DNA of 64,000 nucleotides from Klebsiella quasivariicola (GCF_002269255.1 NZ_CP022823.1:2418001-2482000), one strand, 5' to 3'. Positions 16,336-25,360 are shown, counted from the stretch's first letter. Translations and numbers: made by a program. Notes: generated from the letters alone by a model not told the origin.

Positions 16336-16793
16336 TGAGACGCGTAATGGTCATCCTGCTGGCGCTGATGCTGACCGGCCAGGCGTGGGCCGCCATCGAC
16401 ACCTGGCAGTTTAAGGATGAGGCCCAGGAGCAGGCCTTCCGCGAGATCACCTCCCGGCTGCGCTGCCCAAAATGCCAGAACAACAGCATCGCCGACTCAA
16501 ACGCGATGATTGCCGCCGATATGCGGCAGAAGGTGTACGAGCTGATGCAGCAGGGAAAAACGCAAGAGCAGATCGTTGACTATATGGTGGCTCGCTACGG
16601 CAATTTTGTCAGCTACGAGCCGCCGCTGACCGCGGGCACGGTGCTGCTGTGGCTGGGGCCGGGGCTGTTCGTCCTGGCGGGCGCGGGGGTGATTATCGCC
16701 CGCGCGCGTCGTCGCGACATTCCTGACGCGGCGCTCAGCGCCGAAGAACGCCAGCGGCTGGCGGCATTATTGCAAGAAGGAAAAGAACGATGA
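16335..16793 (+). CDS. ccmH: CcmH, thiol-reducing subunit (short form)
   Basis: A 152-residue protein with a cleavable signal (LALMLTGQAWAAI), the redox motif RCPKCQNNSIADSNA and a C-terminal membrane helix. It corresponds only to the N-terminal half of the long Escherichia coli CcmH; the TPR half is the separate next gene. The ATG at 16335 shares its A with the ccmG stop; a longer open stretch from 16017 is a shadow of ccmG. Confidence 0.94.
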   Translation: MRRVMVILLALMLTGQAWAAIDTWQFKDEAQEQAFREITSRLRCPKCQNNSIADSNAMIAADMRQKVYELMQQGKTQEQIVDYMVARYGNFVSYEPPLTAGTVLLWLGPGLFVLAGAGVIIARARRRDIPDAALSAEERQRLAALLQEGKER

Positions 16794-17632
16794 GTCTGTT
16801 GGTGGTTATCGCCGGGCTGTTGCTGGCTGGCGCGCTGGGGCTGCTGTACTTCCCGTGGTCGGGCAAAGGGGCGGTGGACCGCGATACCCTCAACCGCGCC
16901 CTGTACCAGTCGCGTCTGCAGGAGCTGGCGCAGGAGCGCGGCGAGGACAACCCGGCGCTGGTCGTCGAGCTGCAGCGCACGCTGCTGACCGATATCCCGC
17001 CGCAGACACTGCCTGGCGAACGGCCGCTAAACCGCTGGGTGCTGCTTCCGGGCGCGCTGCTGCTGGTGATCCTGAGTCTGGGCCTGTATCTGAAAACCAG
17101 CGATATTGGCCAGGTGTTGCTCTGGCAGCAGGCTGAACGGCATTATCCTGCGCTGTTGCAGCAGGTTAAGGACCCGACGGCGGCGCCGCTACGAATGGAT
17201 GAGCTGGCGGAGCTGCGGCTTGGCCTGCGCAGCCACCTGCAGGATACCCCGAACGACCTCGCCGGCTGGCAGCTGCTTGGGCGGCTGGGCCTGTTGTTAA
17301 ACGATGGCGAGACGGCGATCGGCGCCTTTGGCCGGGCGCATGCTCTGGCGGCGGATGACCCCGCGACGGCTTTCGATTACGCCAGCGCGCTGGTGCGGGC
17401 GGGGGATAGCGGCCAGGTTCGGATGGGCGAGCTGCTGCTGCGCGACCTGCATCAGCGGCAGCCGACCAGCCTGCCGGTGCTGGAGATGCTGGCCCTGAGC
17501 GCGGTGCGTAATGAAGATTACCCCGAGGCCGTGGCAGCCCTGCAGGCGTTACTGGCCCGGCTGCCGGAAGGAGATGCGCGGCGCGCGGCGATCGTCCGCC
17601 AGCTGGCGCAGGCGCAGCAGCAGGCGCAGTAA
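16790..17632 (+). CDS. ccmI: CcmI, TPR protein for apocytochrome presentation
   Basis: A 280-residue protein with two membrane segments (near residues 2-20 and 80-100) and a periplasmic TPR region (LAGWQLLGRLGLLLNDGETA, TAFDYASALVRAGD). In organisms with split genes CcmI holds the C-terminus of apocytochrome c for the CcmF/H lyase. It is the last gene of the ccm operon and overlaps ccmH by four bases. It is somewhat short compared with proteobacterial CcmI and resembles the second half of fused CcmH. Confidence 0.85.
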   Translation: MSLLVVIAGLLLAGALGLLYFPWSGKGAVDRDTLNRALYQSRLQELAQERGEDNPALVVELQRTLLTDIPPQTLPGERPLNRWVLLPGALLLVILSLGLYLKTSDIGQVLLWQQAERHYPALLQQVKDPTAAPLRMDELAELRLGLRSHLQDTPNDLAGWQLLGRLGLLLNDGETAIGAFGRAHALAADDPATAFDYASALVRAGDSGQVRMGELLLRDLHQRQPTSLPVLEMLALSAVRNEDYPEAVAALQALLARLPEGDARRAAIVRQLAQAQQQAQ

Positions 17633-17683
17633 CAGCCCGGCGGCGCTGAACTTGGGGTCTGCCGCGAGGACGGTACGGGCAGT

Positions 17684-17856
17684 TTTTGTAGGCCGGGTAA
17701 GTTTTGTAGGCCGGGTCAGGCGCAGCCGCCACCCGGCATAAAATCGGCCCATGCCCGCAGTCCTTGCCCGGCGGCGCTACGCTTGCGCGGGCCTACGAAG
17801 GGCGCGATTAGAGCGTCAAATCACCGGGCCGGGTAAGGCGTAGCTGCCACCCGGCA
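17684..17856. repeat. REP-like repeat cluster
   Basis: TTTTGTAGGCCGGGT occurs directly repeated at 17684-17698 and 17702-17716. From 17709 a classic REP hairpin follows (GGCCGGGT, GGCGCAGCCGCC, ACCCGGC). A second unit in opposite orientation begins near 17764 (GCCCGGCGGCGCTACGC), and a third copy of the GGCCGGGT...ACCCGGC hairpin lies at 17827-17856. Such clusters sit after operons and can stabilise mRNA or bind gyrase or IHF; here they follow the nine-gene ccm operon. Confidence 0.8.
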
Positions 17857-17917
17857 AAAATACGGCACCAGAGCGTAGCCCGGATTAGGTGCCATACGCC
17901 GCCATCAGGGATTTTCT

Positions 17918-18015
17918 CTGCTGGCGCTGTCATCAGAATGAGAGCGATTGCAAACGTCCTTTCTTCGCTCATAGCGGACCTTCAACTCAATCGCTCGTCC
18001 GATCCGCGCCAGCAG
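17918..18015. repeat. Nested inverted repeat, about 98 bases
   Basis: An outer arm CTGCTGGCGC (17918-17927) is matched by GCGCCAGCAG (18006-18015). Inside it GAGCGATTG (17942-17950) is matched by CAATCGCTC (17988-17996). The result is a long stem-loop with an internal loop of unequal sides. It ends 20 bases from the stop of the GNAT gene and may be a mobile palindromic repeat or a 3' processing structure. No open frame is present. Confidence 0.6.
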
Positions 18016-18034
18016 CGGACGTTACGCATGAACT

Positions 18035-18598
18035 CTAATGATCAATGGGTGGGGTAGTTCCCCTACTTAGCGCGTTGTTCCACTCATCCAGAGTCACAGT
18101 AAAAAGCATGCTTGCGGGCTCATTTTTCACGTCATGAATATTTCGTGAAAACCGGAGACCTGCTTTCGTCAGGATCTTTTGGGATGCCAGATGGTTTGGT
18201 CTTACTACCGCAGAAATCTCAGCCAGTTTTAAAACATCAAACCCGTACCCGACCGCATATTTAGCGAACTCTGTCGCCAGACCTTTCCCCCACGACTCTG
18301 TAGAGAAACGATACCCCAGGTTCATTATCGGTGTATTGTCATAACTGATAATGCTAAGCCCTCCAAAACCGATAATTCTATCGGGATTCTCTTTCAGTGA
18401 GATAGCCCAGTTTCCGAACCTATAATTCTCCCAGTGGTTAAGCCAACGGGCCATTACATTACGTGCGTGACTCATATCAGGATACGGGCCTGCTGGATTG
18501 AACGTATTTGTTGCAGGGTCGCCATAAATCCTGAAGAGATCATCTATATCTGATGCGTTAACGCGGCGAAGATAAAGTCTTGAGCGATCTGACTGCAA
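18035..18598 (-). CDS. GNAT-family N-acetyltransferase (RimJ/RimL-like)
   Basis: A 187-residue acetyltransferase. The opening SRLYLRRVNASDIDDLFRIY and the middle WAISLKENPDRIIGFGGLSI, LGYRFSTESWGKGLATEFAK follow the GNAT fold; the last holds the acetyl-CoA pyrophosphate loop (WGKGLATE). This subgroup acetylates ribosomal proteins or small amines, but the substrate here is unknown. Codon composition is more AT-rich than the ccm genes beside it, and REP-like repeats lie next to it. Confidence 0.85.
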   Translation of the reverse strand: MQSDRSRLYLRRVNASDIDDLFRIYGDPATNTFNPAGPYPDMSHARNVMARWLNHWENYRFGNWAISLKENPDRIIGFGGLSIISYDNTPIMNLGYRFSTESWGKGLATEFAKYAVGYGFDVLKLAEISAVVRPNHLASQKILTKAGLRFSRNIHDVKNEPASMLFTVTLDEWNNALSRGTTPPIDH

Positions 18599-18848
18599 AG
18601 TAATCTCCCGATCTACAGTTTATAAAGCGGAGTATATTGCTGATATATAGATGTTAGATCCAGATTTCTCAACAGGATTGTTATGCTCGTGTGACAAAAT
18701 ATTCAATCGCACATAGTGACAGGTAGCTCTTCGCTCAAAGCATACTTTCATCCCAGCCAGATTGCCACGTTGTGCCGAAGCGTAAGTGAGAACGCCAGAG
18801 ACTTTCAAATATCGTTGCTGTGTTTTGCACGAAGCTCACACCCAAACC
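18599..18848. other. Noncoding interval upstream of the GNAT gene
   Basis: About 250 AT-rich bases between the GNAT start and the bud operon terminator. An open frame of 62 codons on the minus strand (18620-18808) has no ribosome site and no recognisable family. Promoter elements for the GNAT gene are expected here but none is clear. Confidence 0.4.
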
Positions 18849-18878
18849 AAAAAAAAGCCCCTGCGTGAAAGCAGGGGC
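18849..18878 (-). terminator. Intrinsic terminator of the bud operon
   Basis: GCCCCTGC (18857-18864) and GCAGGGGC (18871-18878) form an 8-bp perfect stem with a GTGAAA loop. On the minus strand the stem is followed by eight T (complement of 18849-18856). It lies 26 bases after the budC stop. Confidence 0.92.
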
Positions 18879-18903
18879 AAGCCATGTCAGAGCTTATTTT
18901 TTA

Positions 18904-19674
18904 TTAGTTAAATACCATCCCGCCGTCGATCAGCAATGACTGACCGGTCATGTAATCAGAATCCGGGCTGGCAAGATAGGAGACGCAGGCGGCGACATCT
19001 TCCGGCTCGGATAGCCGACCGAGAGTGATGCGTTTGGCGAACTCGGCGGTACCGTAGCCCAGCGGTTTCCCGGCGGCTTCGGACACCTGGCGGTCAATTT
19101 CGGCCCACATTGGCGTTTTGACAATCCCCGGGCAGTAGCCGTTTACCGTGATGCCCAGCGGCGCGAGGTCGCGAGCGGCGGTCTGGGTTAAGCCGCGTAC
19201 CGCGAATTTACTGGAGCTATACACCGCCAGCTCCGGGTTGCCGACGTGGCCAGCCTGGGAACAGGCGTTGATGATTTTCCCGCCGTGACCCTCTTTTTTA
19301 AAGGCCTCGACCGCCGCCTGAATGCCCCAGATCACTCCTTTGACGTTGATGTTGTAGACTTTGTCGACAATCTCCGGAGTAATGGATTCGATCGGCGTGG
19401 ACGGTGCCACGCCGGCGTTATTGACGATGACGTCGAAGCCGCCCAGCGTTTTGCGCGCCTGTTCGACGGCGGCAAACACCTGATCGCGGTCAGAAACATC
19501 CACTTTCACCGCCACGGCGCGTCCGCCGGCCTGGTTGATTTCGGAGGCGACCGCCTTGGCGGTGGCGTCGTTATAATCGGCAATGGCCACGGCAAATCCA
19601 TCTTTCACCAGACGAAGGGCGATAGCTTTGCCGATCCCCTGGCCGGCGCCGGTAACAAGTGCGACTTTTTTCAT
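18904..19674 (-). CDS. budC: Meso-2,3-butanediol dehydrogenase / acetoin reductase
   Basis: A 256-residue short-chain dehydrogenase. The NAD site is VTGAGQGIGKAIALRL, followed by NNAG near residue 85, and the catalytic Ser-Tyr-Lys set in NACSQAGHVGNPELAVYSSSKFAV. The C-terminal ITLGRLSEPEDVAACVSYLA is usual. It reduces acetoin to 2,3-butanediol, regenerating NAD in fermentation. It is the third gene of budABC, 23 bases after budB, with a terminator behind it. Confidence 0.96.
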   Translation of the reverse strand: MKKVALVTGAGQGIGKAIALRLVKDGFAVAIADYNDATAKAVASEINQAGGRAVAVKVDVSDRDQVFAAVEQARKTLGGFDVIVNNAGVAPSTPIESITPEIVDKVYNINVKGVIWGIQAAVEAFKKEGHGGKIINACSQAGHVGNPELAVYSSSKFAVRGLTQTAARDLAPLGITVNGYCPGIVKTPMWAEIDRQVSEAAGKPLGYGTAEFAKRITLGRLSEPEDVAACVSYLASPDSDYMTGQSLLIDGGMVFN

Positions 19675-19697
19675 TTTCCTTTCCTTATTGTGATGAC

Positions 19698-21377
19698 TTA
19701 CAGAATCTGACTCAGATGCAGCTGGCCCATCAGCAGCGGGTTATCGCGATAATCCACCGGGATGGCCACTACCGCCGGGCCGTCGACGTCCATCGCCGCA
19801 TGCAGGGTTGGCTCCAGCGCTTCGGCGCTTTCCACGGCAAACCCTTTGGCACCGAAGGATTCGGCATAGGCTTTAAAATCCATCGGCCCGAACGCGACGC
19901 CGGACAGGCGCTGATATTTTTTCTCTTCCTGAATGGCCACCATGTTGTAGCCATTATCGACCCAGATGAGGTGCAGCACGTTGGCGTTCAGGCGGACAGC
20001 GGTCTCCAGCTCCATGCTCGACTGCAGGAAGCCGCCGTCGCCGGAGACGGAGACCACTTTGCGCTCAGGATTAACCAGCCAGGCGCCGATGGCCCAGGGC
20101 AGGGCGACGCCCATGGTCTGCTGGCCGTTGGAGATCATCACCTGACGGGCGCGGAAGCTGTACAGGTAGCGGGCGATCCAGATATGGAAGCTGCCCATGT
20201 CCACGGTCAGCGTGACGTCGCTGTTGACGATATCCTGCATGGCGCGAACGATGCGCAGCGGATGCAGGGCAAACTGGTTCAGCTGCGCGCCGCGATGGTC
20301 CAGCAGCTCGCGCTGGTGCTGGCGGTCGCGGAGGATCTCCGCCGCCTGCGGGGAGAGCACCAGCCGGTGATCGATATTTTGCGCCAGTTTGTTAAGCGTG
20401 CCGGCGATATCGCCCACAAGCTCGACATCCGGGGTGTAGTTGCGCTCTTCATAGGCGGGCAGCACGTCGATATGCACCAGCGTTGCGTTGCCGCTGTTCC
20501 ACATCGCCGGTTCATATTCCACCGGGCTGTAGCCAATGCAGATCACCAGGTCGGCGAGCTGCAGCAGACGGTCCCCGGCCTGGTTGTTAAACAGCCCGAC
20601 CCGGCCGGCGAAGCGAGAAAAGTTATCCTGATTCACCGCCCCGGCGGCCTGATAGGTGCTGGTGACCGGAATATGGCTGGCCTCCAGCAAACGGCGCAGC
20701 GCCGCGCTGTTTTCCGGCTGGCTGGCCATCAGGCCGAGCAGGAAGATCGGGTTCTTCGCCTGGGCGATAAGTTTCGCCACCTGGTCGATGGCGTCATCCG
20801 GCGCGGCGCCCATCTGCGGAGCCCCGCTGGCCGGCAGCACTTTGCCGCTGACCGGGCCATCGACCACATCCTGCGGCAGACTGACGAAGGCGCTCCCCGG
20901 CCGGCCCTGTTCGGCGGCGCGGAAGGCGTTGGAGACCACCTCGGCCAGCGCATCCGGCGCCGTCACCTCGACGGCGTATTTGGTGACCGGGCTGAACATC
21001 GCCACCGTGTCCATACTCTGATGCACCTGTTTGGCTTTATCGGCGCGTTTTACCGCGCCGCCCAGGGCCACCACCGGGTCGCCTTCGCTGTTGGCGGTGG
21101 CCATGCCGGTGATCAGGTTGGAACAGCCGGGACCGGAGGTGACCAGCGCTACGCCCGCTTTGCCGGTAATGCGTCCGACCGCGGCGGCCATAAACGCGGC
21201 GTTGGCTTCGTGGCGTACCGGAATAATGCGAATCGAGGAATCCAGTAGTGAGTCAAACACCTTGTCGATTTTGGCGCCGGGGATGCCGAACACCTGCCGT
21301 ACGCCCTGAGCTTCCAGCTGGCTGACGACGAGATCGGCGCCGTGCGCCCACTGGCGTACCGGATACTGTTTGTCCAT
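19698..21377 (-). CDS. budB: Catabolic acetolactate synthase
   Basis: A 559-residue thiamine-diphosphate enzyme. The N-terminal ThDP domain contains VFGIPGAKIDKVFDSL and the catalytic glutamate in IIPVRHEANAAFMA; the C-terminal cofactor motif is GDGGFLQSSMELETAVRLNA followed by WVDNGYN. It condenses two pyruvates to acetolactate. Unlike anabolic synthases it needs no FAD for catalysis and no regulatory subunit; none is encoded beside it. Start ATG has GGGGG upstream and lies 9 bases after budA. Confidence 0.97.
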   Translation of the reverse strand: MDKQYPVRQWAHGADLVVSQLEAQGVRQVFGIPGAKIDKVFDSLLDSSIRIIPVRHEANAAFMAAAVGRITGKAGVALVTSGPGCSNLITGMATANSEGDPVVALGGAVKRADKAKQVHQSMDTVAMFSPVTKYAVEVTAPDALAEVVSNAFRAAEQGRPGSAFVSLPQDVVDGPVSGKVLPASGAPQMGAAPDDAIDQVAKLIAQAKNPIFLLGLMASQPENSAALRRLLEASHIPVTSTYQAAGAVNQDNFSRFAGRVGLFNNQAGDRLLQLADLVICIGYSPVEYEPAMWNSGNATLVHIDVLPAYEERNYTPDVELVGDIAGTLNKLAQNIDHRLVLSPQAAEILRDRQHQRELLDHRGAQLNQFALHPLRIVRAMQDIVNSDVTLTVDMGSFHIWIARYLYSFRARQVMISNGQQTMGVALPWAIGAWLVNPERKVVSVSGDGGFLQSSMELETAVRLNANVLHLIWVDNGYNMVAIQEEKKYQRLSGVAFGPMDFKAYAESFGAKGFAVESAEALEPTLHAAMDVDGPAVVAIPVDYRDNPLLMGQLHLSQIL

Positions 21378-21386
21378 GTGACCCCC

Positions 21387-22166
21387 TTAACTTTCTACGG
21401 AACGGATGGAGGCATCGAGATTATCGGGATGCAGATTGGCCTGCAGGAACGCGCTGTCGGCGGGCAGGTCGATCATCAGCTTGTGTATTTCGCCGAAGGT
21501 CAGCACCCCGTGATCGAGCTGGTAATCCAGCAGGTGACCGCCGCCTTTGCGGTCATCGGTAATAAAGTGCTCGTGATACCCGGCGACGTTGATCCCCTGC
21601 ATATGCTGCGGGGTACGGAAGCCGACCAGCACCCCTTCGCGCTGGGTAAAGCGGAACACCGGCTGATCGTCGAGGACGTCGGTCATCGCCCGGTACGGCG
21701 GCGTCTGGCGCGGCACGGTGCGGGTATGGGCATGGCGGAAATGGCCGTCGATGCGCAGGGCGCAGAACAGGTTGTCAGAGGGGATTTGCTGGTCGATAAC
21801 CTCGTGCAGCTGCTGGCGGCTCACCGGATGGTTGAAGGTTTTCCGGTACTGCGGCTGAAACCAGGTCATCACCGCGAACGGCGTTTTCTGCTCCGGCTGG
21901 GCTTTACGCGCGCTACCGTCGGCGCGCAACTGATAGACCTGACTGCTGAAGGCGATCATCTCCCCGTCCAGCTCATTAAAGGTCCCGAGGCCGAAATCGC
22001 CGTGCTTCAGCAGGTCCGCGATGGTGGTGCTGCCTTCGTAAACCCCGCTCAGCAGGGCGCTCATGAGCGATGTCTGATAGAGCACGCTCTCGGGATGCTG
22101 CGCGGAAAACGCCCGCAGGGTTTCGCACAGACTTTCTTCGCAGGTGCATTCAGCAGAATGATTCAT
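21387..22166 (-). CDS. budA: Alpha-acetolactate decarboxylase
   Basis: A 259-residue zinc enzyme that converts acetolactate to acetoin, the first gene of the operon. The zinc-ligand region is GGGHLLDYQLDHGVLTFGEI with preceding INVAGYHEHFITDDRKGG. The start region MNHSAECTCEESLC matches Klebsiella BudA. AGGAAG lies just before the ATG. Divergent from budR across 106 bases. Confidence 0.97.
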   Translation of the reverse strand: MNHSAECTCEESLCETLRAFSAQHPESVLYQTSLMSALLSGVYEGSTTIADLLKHGDFGLGTFNELDGEMIAFSSQVYQLRADGSARKAQPEQKTPFAVMTWFQPQYRKTFNHPVSRQQLHEVIDQQIPSDNLFCALRIDGHFRHAHTRTVPRQTPPYRAMTDVLDDQPVFRFTQREGVLVGFRTPQHMQGINVAGYHEHFITDDRKGGGHLLDYQLDHGVLTFGEIHKLMIDLPADSAFLQANLHPDNLDASIRSVES

Positions 22167-22179
22167 ATACCACTTCCTC

Positions 22180-22217
22180 GTTCAACAAATATAAGAAAGG
22201 TTAAATAAATGTTGACC
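22180..22217. promoter_or_regulatory. Candidate BudR operator between budA and budR
   Basis: GTTCAACA (22180-22187) and TGTTGACC (22210-22217) form an inverted repeat with 7 of 8 matches in the shared intergenic region. LysR proteins bind such dyads upstream of divergent targets. The surrounding bases are AT-rich. The assignment to BudR is from position only. Confidence 0.4.
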
Positions 22218-22272
22218 CGATTCAGCTCACAGTTCCAATATAGAAACCATGCTGGTTTGAGACGTTTTCGAT

Positions 22273-23145
22273 ATGGAACTTCGCTATCTTCGTTATTTTG
22301 TCGCCGTCGCCAGGACGCGGCACTTCACCCAGGCCGCCAAGGAACTGGGTATTTCACAACCTCCATTAAGTCAGCAAATTCAGCGGCTTGAGCGCGAGGT
22401 GGGGACCCCGCTGTTTCGGCGTTTAACCCGCGGGGTGGAGCTGACGGAAGCGGGTGAGTCGTTCTATGAGGATGCCCGTCAGATCCTCGCCATGAGCGAT
22501 GCGGCGCTGGAGAAGGCCAAGGGCATTGCGCGTGGGATGAACGGCAGCCTGTCGCTAGGCATTACCAGCTCTGATGCTTTCCATCCGCAAATCTTCACCC
22601 TGCTGCACCGTTTTCAGCTCGATCACCCCGGGGTGACCCTCCATCAGATGGAGGGCAACATGGCCAATCTGATGACCGCCCTGAGCGAGGCCGAGCTGGA
22701 TATCGCCTTCGTCCGTCTGCCGTGCGAGAGCAGTAAAGCGTTTAATCTGCGGATCATTGATGAGGAGCCAATGGTCATTGCGCTGCCGCGCGATAACCCG
22801 CTGGCGACGCAGCCGACCCTGACTCTGGAGCAACTGCGCGACGAGGCGCCGATCCTCTTCCCGCGGGAAGTGGCCCCGGGGCTGTATGAGCTGGTGTACA
22901 ACAGCTGCCTGCGCGCCGGGATCGATATGGAGCGCACCTGGCAGTCGTCGCAGATTTCGTCGTCGCTGAGCATGGTCAATGCCGGCTTCGGCTTCGCGCT
23001 GGTCCCGCAGTCGATGACCTGCATTCAGCAGCCGAACGTCAGCTATCACCCGCTCAGCGGGGCGCCGCTGAAGACCGATATCGCCATCGCCTGGCGGCGC
23101 TTCGAGCGCTCGCGAACGGTGAAACGCTTTCTGGCGATGTTCTGA
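22273..23145 (+). CDS. budR: LysR-type activator of the bud operon
   Basis: A 290-residue LysR protein. The N-terminal winged helix is MELRYLRYFVAVARTRHFTQ with ELGISQPPLSQQIQRLEREV, and the effector domain follows. BudR (AlsR-like) is known in Klebsiella to activate budABC in response to acetate, low pH and oxygen limitation. It is divergent from budA, as in the known locus. A competing open frame in the same region is a shadow. Confidence 0.94.
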   Translation: MELRYLRYFVAVARTRHFTQAAKELGISQPPLSQQIQRLEREVGTPLFRRLTRGVELTEAGESFYEDARQILAMSDAALEKAKGIARGMNGSLSLGITSSDAFHPQIFTLLHRFQLDHPGVTLHQMEGNMANLMTALSEAELDIAFVRLPCESSKAFNLRIIDEEPMVIALPRDNPLATQPTLTLEQLRDEAPILFPREVAPGLYELVYNSCLRAGIDMERTWQSSQISSSLSMVNAGFGFALVPQSMTCIQQPNVSYHPLSGAPLKTDIAIAWRRFERSRTVKRFLAMF

Positions 23146-23164
23146 TCTTCGCGGCGCCAGCGGC

Positions 23165-23935
23165 TTACTGCGCCACCCAGCCGCCATCCATGTTCCACGC
23201 GGCGCCGCGCACCTGGGCGGCGGCGTCGCTGCACAGAAACAGCGCCATTTCGCCCAGCTGCTGCGGGGTGACAAACTCCCCGGAGGGCTGTTTTTCCGCC
23301 AGCAGCTGGGCGCTGGCCTGCTCCGGGTCGAGCCCCTCGGCGATGCGCTTATCGATCTGCTGCTGCACCAGCGGGGTCAGCACCCAGCCAGGGCAGATGG
23401 CGTTGCAGGTGATGCCGCTGCGCGCGGTTTCCAGGGCCACGGTTTTGGTCAGGCCGACCACCGCGTGCTTGGCGGCGACGTAGGCCGATTTCTCTTTCGA
23501 CGCCACCAGGCCATGCACTGAGGCAATGTTAATGATGCGTCCCCAGTTGCGCTGGCGCATGCCCGGCAGCGCCAGGCGAGTGGTGTGGAAGACGCTGGAG
23601 AGGTTAATGGCGAGAATATCGTTCCATTTGTCCACCGGGAACTGCTCCACCGGGGCGACGTGCTGGATGCCGGCGTTATTGATCACGATATCGACGCCGC
23701 CGCAGGTGCTTTCGGCATAGTGCATCATCGCCTCGATCTGCCCGACGTCGCGCAGGTCGGCGTCGTGATAGCCGGGGATCTTGCCCTGCGCGGCGACTTC
23801 AGCCCGCGCGTGGCTGCTGTCGCCGAAGCCATTGAGGATCACCTGCGCGCCCGCCTGCGCCAGCACTTTGGCGATCCCTAAACCGATGCCGCTGGTGGAG
23901 CCGGTGACCAGCGCCGTTTTACCGTTTAAATTCAT
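23165..23935 (-). CDS. bdhA: D-3-hydroxybutyrate dehydrogenase (SDR)
   Basis: A 256-residue short-chain dehydrogenase. NAD motif VTGSTSGIGLGIAKVLAQAG, then NNAGIQHVAPVEQFP, and the catalytic site INIASVHGLVASKEKSAYVAAKHAVVG. The segment DLRDVGQIEAMM and the query-lid region EQASAQLLAEKQPSGEFV match 3-hydroxybutyrate dehydrogenases, which oxidise D-3-hydroxybutyrate to acetoacetate. It is the last gene of a leftward operon whose other members handle acetoacetate. Confidence 0.9.
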   Translation of the reverse strand: MNLNGKTALVTGSTSGIGLGIAKVLAQAGAQVILNGFGDSSHARAEVAAQGKIPGYHDADLRDVGQIEAMMHYAESTCGGVDIVINNAGIQHVAPVEQFPVDKWNDILAINLSSVFHTTRLALPGMRQRNWGRIINIASVHGLVASKEKSAYVAAKHAVVGLTKTVALETARSGITCNAICPGWVLTPLVQQQIDKRIAEGLDPEQASAQLLAEKQPSGEFVTPQQLGEMALFLCSDAAAQVRGAAWNMDGGWVAQ

Positions 23936-23958
23936 TTTATTCCTCCTTCAGTCTGGTA

Positions 23959-25360
23959 TCAGACAATCCCGGTGACATAGAACGTGGCGATGACAAACAG
24001 CACCGCGAGGCTTTTGATCACCGTGATGGCGAAAATGCCGCCGTAGGCCTGGCGATGGCTCAGGCCGGTGATCGCCAGCAGCGTGATCACCGCCCCGTTA
24101 TGCGGCAGGGTGTCCATACCGCCGCTGGCCATAGCGGCGACGCGGTGCAGGACCTCCAGCGAAATATTGGCGGCGTGGGCGGCGGCGACAAAGGTCTCGG
24201 ACATTGCTGCCAGCGCGATGCTCATCCCCCCGGAGGCCGAGCCGGTGATCCCGGCCAGTACCGTGACGCTGATCGCCTCGTTTAACAGCGGATTGGGAAT
24301 GGCCGCGAGGGTTTTCGACAGCACCAGGAAACCCGGCAGGGCGGCAATGACCGCGCCGAAACCATACTCAGAGGCGGTGTTCATCGCCGCGAGAATAGCG
24401 CCGCCGACCGCCGACCGCCGTCCGGCTCCCCTCCGCCAGCCGGCCGCGAATATTGCGATAGCCGCAGACCAGCACCAGCACAATGCCGGAGAGCAGCGCC
24501 GCCTGTACCGCCCAGATGGCGGTGATTTTCCCCACCTCGGTGACCACAGGCTTGGCCAGACCCGGCAGGGTGAGCTCATGGCTGGCGCCGTACCACTGCG
24601 GGATCCAGTGGGTAAACAGCAGATTCAGCACCCCCACTAACAGCAACGGGGCGATAGCGATCAGCGGATGCGGCAGATCGATGTCATCTGGCGTCTCCGG
24701 CTCATTTTGCAGGTCGGTCCCATAGCCTTCGCCGCGGGCCTGAGCTTTGCGGCGCTGACGCTCCAGCCACAGCAAGCCGAAAATGATAATGAACAGCGAG
24801 CCGATAAGCCCCAGCCACGGGGCCGCCCAGGCGTTGGTGCCGAAGAAGCTGGTGGGAATAATATTCTGGATCTGCGGCGTGCCGGGCAGGGCGTCCATGG
24901 TAAACGAGAAGGCCCCGAGAGCGACGGTGGCCGGGATCAGCCGTTTCGGGATCCCGCTCTGGCGAAACAGTTCGGCGGCGAAAGGGTAGACGGCAAAGGC
25001 CACCACAAACAGCGACACCCCGCCGTAGGTCAGCAGAGCGCACACCAGCACGATCACCGGGATCGCATGGCGGCGTCCGAGGATGCGGATGGCGGCGGCG
25101 ACAATCGAGCGCGAGAATCCCGACAGCTCAATCAGCTTGCCGAACACGGCGCCCAGCAGAAACACCGGGAAATAGAGCTTCACAAAGCCGACCATTTTTT
25201 CCATAAACAGGCCGGTAAAGGCCGGGCCGACCGCGCCCGGATCGGTGAGCAGCACCGCGCCGAGGGCGGCGATCGGCGCAAAGAGGATCACGCTGTATCC
25301 ACGGTAGGCCGCCAGCATCAGTAACGCCAGCGCGGCCAGGGCAATTATCACACTCATCAC
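23959..25360 (-). pseudogene. GntP-family permease (3-hydroxybutyrate permease-like), broken by a 7-bp duplication
   Basis: Two overlapping frames together make one GntP-type transporter of about 465 residues. The first part starts at 25360 (MSVIIALAALALLMLAAYRG) and runs through several membrane segments to VCGYRNIRGRLAEGSRTAVGG near 24400. There the frame shifts, and the second part continues as VGGAILAAMNTASEYGFGAV to FVIATFYVTGIV at 23959. Removing one copy of a 7-base tandem repeat at 24406-24419 restores a single frame. It lies between the 3-hydroxybutyrate dehydrogenase and hydroxyacyl-CoA dehydrogenase genes, so its likely role was 3-hydroxybutyrate or related organic acid uptake. Sequencing error is possible but less likely for a 7-base repeat. 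Confidence 0.85.
24406..24419. repeat. 7-bp tandem duplication causing the permease frameshift
   Basis: GACCGCC occurs twice in direct succession (24406-24412 and 24413-24419), and CCGCC precedes the pair. On the coding strand this doubles GGCGGTC. Seven is not a multiple of three, so the second copy shifts the reading frame from ...TAVGGAIL to ...TAVGGRRR. Confidence 0.9.

Noticed and set aside
18620..18808. 62-codon minus-strand frame beside the GNAT gene
   Set aside because: No ribosome site, no family, low-quality composition.
19659..21248. 529-codon plus-strand frame opposite budB
   Set aside because: Shadow; budB is certain and the frame has no recognisable domain.
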